This document shows positions 60,248 to 64,000 of a DNA stretch of 64,000 nt, piece by piece. Below the pieces are notes generated by a model, which was not told where the DNA came from, searched no databases, and saw only the letters and a program-made list of their open reading frames with translations. The stretch lies in assembly GCA_003481775.1 (NCBI GenBank), contig QULU01000020.1, positions 1-64,000 on the forward strand, written 5' to 3'. Numbering within the stretch: the stretch's first letter is position 1; the number at the start of each line of letters is the position of its first letter. Source of the DNA: Clostridiaceae bacterium OM02-2AC. GTDB lineage: Bacteria > Bacillota_I > Bacilli_A > Erysipelotrichales > Erysipelotrichaceae. A program made the position numbers and the translations under genes.

Positions 60248-61362
60248 ATACAGACACTATACAAATGAGTTTGTTTGACTACTTTATGGAAGATGAACAA
60301 TTTACAATTCCTGAAGCAACGGCTCTTGTAAAAGAACAAAAAAAACTACAAGTAAATGATGAATCTATTCGTGCTAGGATTTATGAAGGACTTGAATTAG
60401 GCATCTTTAAAAGGGTTGCTAGAGGTGTTTATAAAGTAGAAAGTCAGTTAAATAAAAAGACTGCGACCTGTCTTTTAATCAATGGAGATGGTCGTGATTT
60501 ATCATTTATTGAAGACAATAGTATTGATGGAATCATCACAGACCACCCATATGATTTAGCAAAATCTTTGACTGGTGGTAACAGAAAGTTTGCGACATAC
60601 GAATTATTTAAGTATACAAAAAAGGATTTTCAAGAGAAGATGCGTGTATTAAAAGAAGGAGCATTTTGTGTAGAATTGTTACCTGAAGAGAATGAAGTAA
60701 ACTATCAATACTTGTATGAAGTAAAACAAATGGCGATAAAAGAAGGTTTTAAATACTTCGCAAAAGTACCTTGGATTAAAGGCGATTTTAAAGCGAATAC
60801 AGGGCGAAAATCAAAGAATAGGGAAGACATTATGTTCTTCTCAAAAGGAGAACCACGAACACTAAAACTAGATGCTAAGAAGAATATTCAACTTGCAAAA
60901 GAAAATGATATTGATGTAAAAGGATTAAGTTCTTATGAAGTAAAAGAACGCTTAGAAGAAAATGGTTTAAGCGTTTTTTACATGAAAGGAACAAGTGGAA
61001 TGTTGCCTACAGAATTTCAAAGTAAAGTAGAAAACTTTCCAAAAGAATTTGATTTTCAACCGAGAAGTCGAACGCAAAAAGTGATGGAAGCAGAGAAACC
61101 AGTTGCACTTATGGAATCTATTATTGAATATATTTCATTACCTGACGAACTTCTTTTAGATCAATTCGGCGGTAGTGGGAACTTTGGAATTGCGTGTCTA
61201 AATACAAATAGAAATGCAATCATAGTGGAGAAAGATGAACAAACTTTTGAACGCATGAAGGATAATATTGTGAATACTATGAAAGAAAAAAGTGAAGCAA
61301 ATATTTATGTTGAAGAAGTTGATTTAGATGAAGATATGGATGTGGAGATGGAGCTTATGTAG
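60244..61362 (+). CDS. DNA methyltransferase with DHPY motif and acidic tail
   Basis: 372 aa. An N-terminal winged-helix-like module (FTIPEATALVKEQKKLQVND, RARIYEGLELGIFKRVARG), then motif IV region IDGIITDHPYDLAKS (residues 100-103 D-H-P-Y in place of the usual D-P-P-Y), and near the C-terminus LDQFGGSGNFGIA (about 306-316, the FxGxG AdoMet motif I). Order IV then I indicates a beta-type amino-methyltransferase. It could protect the element from restriction. The Pro-to-His change may alter or abolish catalysis. Ends EEVDLDEDMDVEMELM. Confidence 0.8.
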   Translation: MNTDTIQMSLFDYFMEDEQFTIPEATALVKEQKKLQVNDESIRARIYEGLELGIFKRVARGVYKVESQLNKKTATCLLINGDGRDLSFIEDNSIDGIITDHPYDLAKSLTGGNRKFATYELFKYTKKDFQEKMRVLKEGAFCVELLPEENEVNYQYLYEVKQMAIKEGFKYFAKVPWIKGDFKANTGRKSKNREDIMFFSKGEPRTLKLDAKKNIQLAKENDIDVKGLSSYEVKERLEENGLSVFYMKGTSGMLPTEFQSKVENFPKEFDFQPRSRTQKVMEAEKPVALMESIIEYISLPDELLLDQFGGSGNFGIACLNTNRNAIIVEKDEQTFERMKDNIVNTMKEKSEANIYVEEVDLDEDMDVEMELM

Positions 61363-61875
61363 ATGAAAGAACTATCAACAAAAGTGTTTGTAATTGCTCT
61401 GATAGGAACAATTTGTTTCTGTTTATTTATCTTTATTAAGCAACTAATAAAGGAGTACAAATTACGAAAATCTATTTTAAATGGATATTTTGTAAGTGCA
61501 GATATGTTTCTGAAAAAATGGAACGATTTATATAAAAACGAAACATGGAACAAGTCAGGGTGTTATGTAATTCTTATATATAATCATGTCGTAAATGATT
61601 TTCATAAAGAAAAATATGAAGCAATTTATATAGGGCAATCGTTACATTTAGCGAGTAGAGTGAAGCAACATTTACAAGGAAACGGAAACAAAAAAGTATA
61701 TTATGATTATCAAAACAGGAAACAAATCTACATTCATTTAGAACGCTGTATGCCTTCGTATATGAACAGAATGGAGAAAGATTTAATTCGATCTTTTAAA
61801 GCAACAAGGTCGTATAACATTCAAAAAGGTGGTGGAAAACATAGACAAAACAAAGAAAATTTTAAATACAAATGA
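61363..61875 (+). CDS. Membrane-anchored GIY-YIG-like nuclease domain
   Basis: 170 aa. N-terminal membrane helix (about 8-26), then GCYVILIYNHVV ... YEAIYIGQSLHLASRVKQHL, the GIY-YIG fold with Tyr/Arg in place, and MEKDLIRSFKATRSYNIQKG. May nick DNA at the membrane, where the transfer channel is. It starts directly at the methyltransferase stop (TAG-ATG). Confidence 0.65.
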   Translation: MKELSTKVFVIALIGTICFCLFIFIKQLIKEYKLRKSILNGYFVSADMFLKKWNDLYKNETWNKSGCYVILIYNHVVNDFHKEKYEAIYIGQSLHLASRVKQHLQGNGNKKVYYDYQNRKQIYIHLERCMPSYMNRMEKDLIRSFKATRSYNIQKGGGKHRQNKENFKYK

Positions 61876-61937
61876 GGTATCGTTAAGATACTTAAATAAT
61901 AATTTTATGGATACAAAAATGAAATTTTTGCACACGA

Positions 61938-61977
61938 AAGTGGTGTGGGGAAGATAATCCCTGCATCACTTTTTTTT
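61938..61977 (+). terminator. Terminator before the mobilisation region
   Basis: AAGTGGTG / CATCACTT with inner GGG/CCC and eight T. It separates the long rightward operon from the oriT/mob region. Confidence 0.75.
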
Positions 61978-61991
61978 ACAGTTAGGAGTGA

Positions 61992-62096
61992 ATGAAAATG
62001 AAATTTGAAAGAGCGAGTACCTACAATTTTGGTGCAACAAAATTGAATCGTAGAAGGGTTTCAGGGGCTACCCCTGACAAGCAAGGGTGTGTATAG
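61992..62096 (+). CDS. Small basic ORF running into oriT
   Basis: 34 codons, MKMKFERASTYNFGATKLNR..., RBS TTAGGAGTG. It ends in the oriT inverted repeat. Basic and compact; it may be a relaxosome peptide or only a leader. Low confidence in function. Confidence 0.4.
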   Translation: MKMKFERASTYNFGATKLNRRRVSGATPDKQGCV

Positions 62097-62109
62097 ACAC
62101 CATGCTTGT
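62062..62109. other. oriT: Putative origin of transfer (oriT)
   Basis: Two adjacent inverted repeats: CAGGGG-CTA-CCCCTG (62062-62076) and ACAAGCA..GGTGT-GTATAG-ACACC.TGCTTGT (62077-62109), directly before the MobC and relaxase genes. Such repeats flank the nick site that the relaxase recognises. The exact nick cannot be stated. Confidence 0.65.
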
Positions 62110-62155
62110 TATATACAATTACAACCTATTGGGAAACAGATTGTGAGGGAAAAAT

Positions 62156-62716
62156 ATGGAATTCAAAAGAATACCTTTTATCGCTGTTCAAAGAAAATTT
62201 AATCTGACAGATAGACAGATGTATTACATACGAGATCGAATTAGAAAATATCATAAAGAAGATGAATGGTTCATATTCGAGTACAACGCAATCGGAGAAA
62301 AAGAACTGTGGATTTATTTGGAAGGTGTGCATTGGATAGAGGAAGTATATCTTCAATATGACACACCATATATTGAAGCAGAAATCCAATTTGTATCGAA
62401 ACAGATTAAGAGATTAGAAGAAGAATTAAATGTGCATTGTGACCCTATCCACTGTGAAGATATGGACATCATTGAACTCTCTATTTATTTTCAAAAAGCA
62501 AAGAAGACGATCTATAACGAAATCAATAAAAACAGGAAGGATTTAGAAAAATATATCATTGGAAAGAAACCAATAAAGCTATCTGAAGAAGGGGTGCGTT
62601 GGATGGAATTGAACCTATATCGGAAGCGATATATGAAAGACCTCTACTTATACAAAAGAGTGATGCAGGATAGAAAGCGAGAAAAAAACAATGCGACAAA
62701 AATTACACGAGGATGA
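62156..62716 (+). CDS. Putative relaxosome accessory protein
   Basis: 186 aa, basic and helical, FIAVQRKFNLTDRQMYYIRDR near the start looks like a DNA-binding helix-turn-helix, with KAKKTIYNEINKNRKDLEK later. It lies between oriT and MobC and overlaps the MobC gene by 26 bp, so a role in processing oriT is likely. Family not recognised. Confidence 0.55.
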   Translation: MEFKRIPFIAVQRKFNLTDRQMYYIRDRIRKYHKEDEWFIFEYNAIGEKELWIYLEGVHWIEEVYLQYDTPYIEAEIQFVSKQIKRLEEELNVHCDPIHCEDMDIIELSIYFQKAKKTIYNEINKNRKDLEKYIIGKKPIKLSEEGVRWMELNLYRKRYMKDLYLYKRVMQDRKREKNNATKITRG

Positions 62717-63128
62717 TAAAAGAAAACGAGTCAATGTTTTGCTTAGTAATAATGAACGAGAACTGTTAAAAGAAAAGATGGATAAATATGGATACGCAGA
62801 TTTATCGTCCTATTTACGAGATGCAGGAATATACGAAAGACTGTATTTGGAAGATATAGATGGTAAAAAAGAAATATCTGAACTTGTCAGTAATATGATT
62901 GGAGAAATCAGGAAGTATTTATTTGAACAGAATAAAATATTGATGAAAAGCAGTCTTACAAGAAATGACATTCAGTTGTTGTCTGAACAAAACGATAAAA
63001 TTTTAGAATCGAATATGAATTTAGTAAAACTTATAAATGAAGTGTTGTGGGTATCTTCAAGAGTTATTGCTGAAGACCCTAGCCGTTTTGTTCAACAAGC
63101 AAAACTATTTGATGATGATGCAAAATAG
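62691..63128 (+). CDS. mobC: MobC-like relaxosome protein
   Basis: 145 aa. RVNVLLSNNERELLKEKMDKYGYADLSSYLRDAG is the ribbon-helix-helix/MobC pattern, then a long helix to the end (VSSRVIAEDPSRFVQQAKLF). It helps the relaxase open and nick oriT. The end is FDDDAK, not clearly the acidic tail. Confidence 0.75.
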   Translation: MRQKLHEDDKRKRVNVLLSNNERELLKEKMDKYGYADLSSYLRDAGIYERLYLEDIDGKKEISELVSNMIGEIRKYLFEQNKILMKSSLTRNDIQLLSEQNDKILESNMNLVKLINEVLWVSSRVIAEDPSRFVQQAKLFDDDAK

Positions 63129-63143
63129 AAAGGGGGCAATGAA

Positions 63144-64000
63144 ATGCCATATACAAAAAGAATACCGGTACACGCAGGAGAAAGAGGAACAGGTTTATAT
63201 AATTGCTTGGAGTATGTACGCAATGGAGATAAGACAGAGGATGGGATTTTGGTAAATTCCTTAAACTGTACAGTTGAATTTGCGGAACAAGAATTTCTTT
63301 ATATTCAAAGAAAGTATCATAAAGAAAATGATGATCGAGTTGCCTATCATGTTATTCAATCATTTGATATACGAGATGATATAACTCCTGAACAAGCCAA
63401 CGAAATAGGAATGAAATTATGTAAAGAGATTTATCCAAACTATCAATGTGTTGTAAGTACACACATTGACAAAGGACACTTGCACAATCATATCGTTTTA
63501 AACGCAACCAGTTTGTCAGGAAGAAAGTTAGAAGATAGATTGGCAAATAAAATAGAAGGACTATATGGATTAAGGGAAGCAAGTGACCGAATTAGTTTAG
63601 AATATGGATGTCATGTTATGAAAGACTTCAAACCGATTGGTAAATACAGAAGAAAAGATTATTCAGGGAAACTTCAAGAAACAACCATTAAAAAGATATA
63701 TGAAAATGCAACAGCGATTTGGAAACCACGAATTATTGAACAAATTGAGAAATTAAAAAAAGAAACAAACTCGTTTGATGAATTGATGGAACGATTAGCT
63801 TTGGAAGGGTATCAAATTAAAAGGGGAAAATATCTAAGTATAAAACCGTATGGTAAAGAAAGATTTACTAGACTTCATAAATTAGGAGATGAGTATAGTG
63901 AGGAAGCACTTCGTCAGTTCTTCAAAGACAAGAAAAAGGGAAGCTATGTGAAACAATTAAAAGCAGTAAATGGTTATAAAGGGAGAAGTAAATATTCTGA
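63144..64000 (+). CDS. Relaxase (MobP/VirD2-like), cut by window edge
   Basis: At least 285 aa, open at the right end. Start MPYTKRIPVHAGERGTG (RBS AAAGGGGGC). Tyr near LYNCLEYVRNGDKTEDG belongs to motif I, VAYHVIQSF...ITPEQANEIG to motif II, and THIDKGHLHNHIVLNA is the metal-binding motif III (HxDxxxxHNHI). Nicks oriT and pilots the strand. Prediction from this study: its C-terminus outside the window may carry the acidic tail. Confidence 0.93.
   Translation, partial: MPYTKRIPVHAGERGTGLYNCLEYVRNGDKTEDGILVNSLNCTVEFAEQEFLYIQRKYHKENDDRVAYHVIQSFDIRDDITPEQANEIGMKLCKEIYPNYQCVVSTHIDKGHLHNHIVLNATSLSGRKLEDRLANKIEGLYGLREASDRISLEYGCHVMKDFKPIGKYRRKDYSGKLQETTIKKIYENATAIWKPRIIEQIEKLKKETNSFDELMERLALEGYQIKRGKYLSIKPYGKERFTRLHKLGDEYSEEALRQFFKDKKKGSYVKQLKAVNGYKGRSKYS

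Noticed and set aside
62062..62109. Inverted repeats as a plain terminator
   Set aside because: No T-run follows, and a proper terminator is already present at 61938; position before mobC/relaxase fits oriT better.
1..64000. tRNA or rRNA genes, antibiotic-resistance genes
   Set aside because: No cloverleaf or rRNA signature and no recognisable resistance protein was found.

Overview
The window is AT-rich, low-GC DNA with strong AGGAGG-type ribosome binding sites, extended -10 promoters (TGCTATAAT type) and Gram-positive surface and conjugation proteins. This points to a Firmicute, probably a gut member of the Erysipelotrichia/Clostridia; the rank is my inference from style and gene content. 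About 3.5 kb of chromosome on the left (IS66 relic, EpsG-type polymerase, truncated Wzx flippase, all on the minus strand, i.e. a capsule/exopolysaccharide locus) is followed by about 60 kb of one integrative conjugative element (ICE) that runs off the right edge inside its relaxase gene.

Layout: 3.6-5.1 kb, tyrosine integrase and a HTH regulator (minus). 5.3-10.7 kb, plus-strand early/regulatory block: Xis-like protein, XRE repressor, small membrane and zinc proteins, SSB, cold-shock protein, ArpU-like activator. 10.8-22.6 kb, cargo: an Ig/zinc surface protein, a broken ToxN toxin next to a group II intron fragment, an iteron + Rep_3 plasmid-type origin, a secreted nuclease, a Hol_Tox type I toxin with a convergent antisense RNA, and an 1879-aa thioester/CnaB adhesin. 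22.8-39.3 kb, many soluble proteins: alpha-CTD-like protein, two paralogous AAA-nuclease proteins, an AbiQ/ToxN toxin behind a tandem-repeat RNA, a RadC/JAB protein, an OGFr-domain protein, MuF_C and LPD11 proteins. 39.4-55.4 kb, primase and the type IV secretion core (VirD4, VirB2-like pilin, VirB6, PrgI/VirB3, VirB4, lysozyme+CHAP hydrolase, accessory membrane proteins). 55.4-61.9 kb, HAD phosphatase, Fic protein, metallophosphoesterase, ArdC antirestriction protein, DNA methyltransferase, GIY-YIG nuclease. 62.0-64 kb, putative oriT, MobC and relaxase.

Most striking signal: about twenty unrelated soluble proteins end in the same kind of short acidic tail, with a consensus near I-E-E-D-L-D-E-I-E-(K/M) or I-E-(E/D)-D-F-E-D-R-D-I. 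The tail is on RadC, Fic, ArdC, the methyltransferase, the ToxN-like toxin, an AAA protein, the HAD phosphatase, MuF_C, LPD11 and many unknown proteins. It is absent from the membrane and secretion machinery, SSB, Rep, integrase and regulators. I propose that it is a C-terminal export signal that sends these establishment/defence proteins through the conjugative channel with the DNA, so that separate proteins do what giant fused 'polyvalent' proteins do in other elements.

A second signal is a family of 16 copies of a palindrome, GGAAGTNACTTCC with A/T flanks, confined to 5.5-39.3 kb. It often contains the stop codon of a tailed gene and looks like a bidirectional terminator or a protein-binding site. 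Other leads are a two-copy RNA element with compensatory base changes, a type III toxin-antitoxin RNA with unusually long repeats, and an ACTACA-type operator family.
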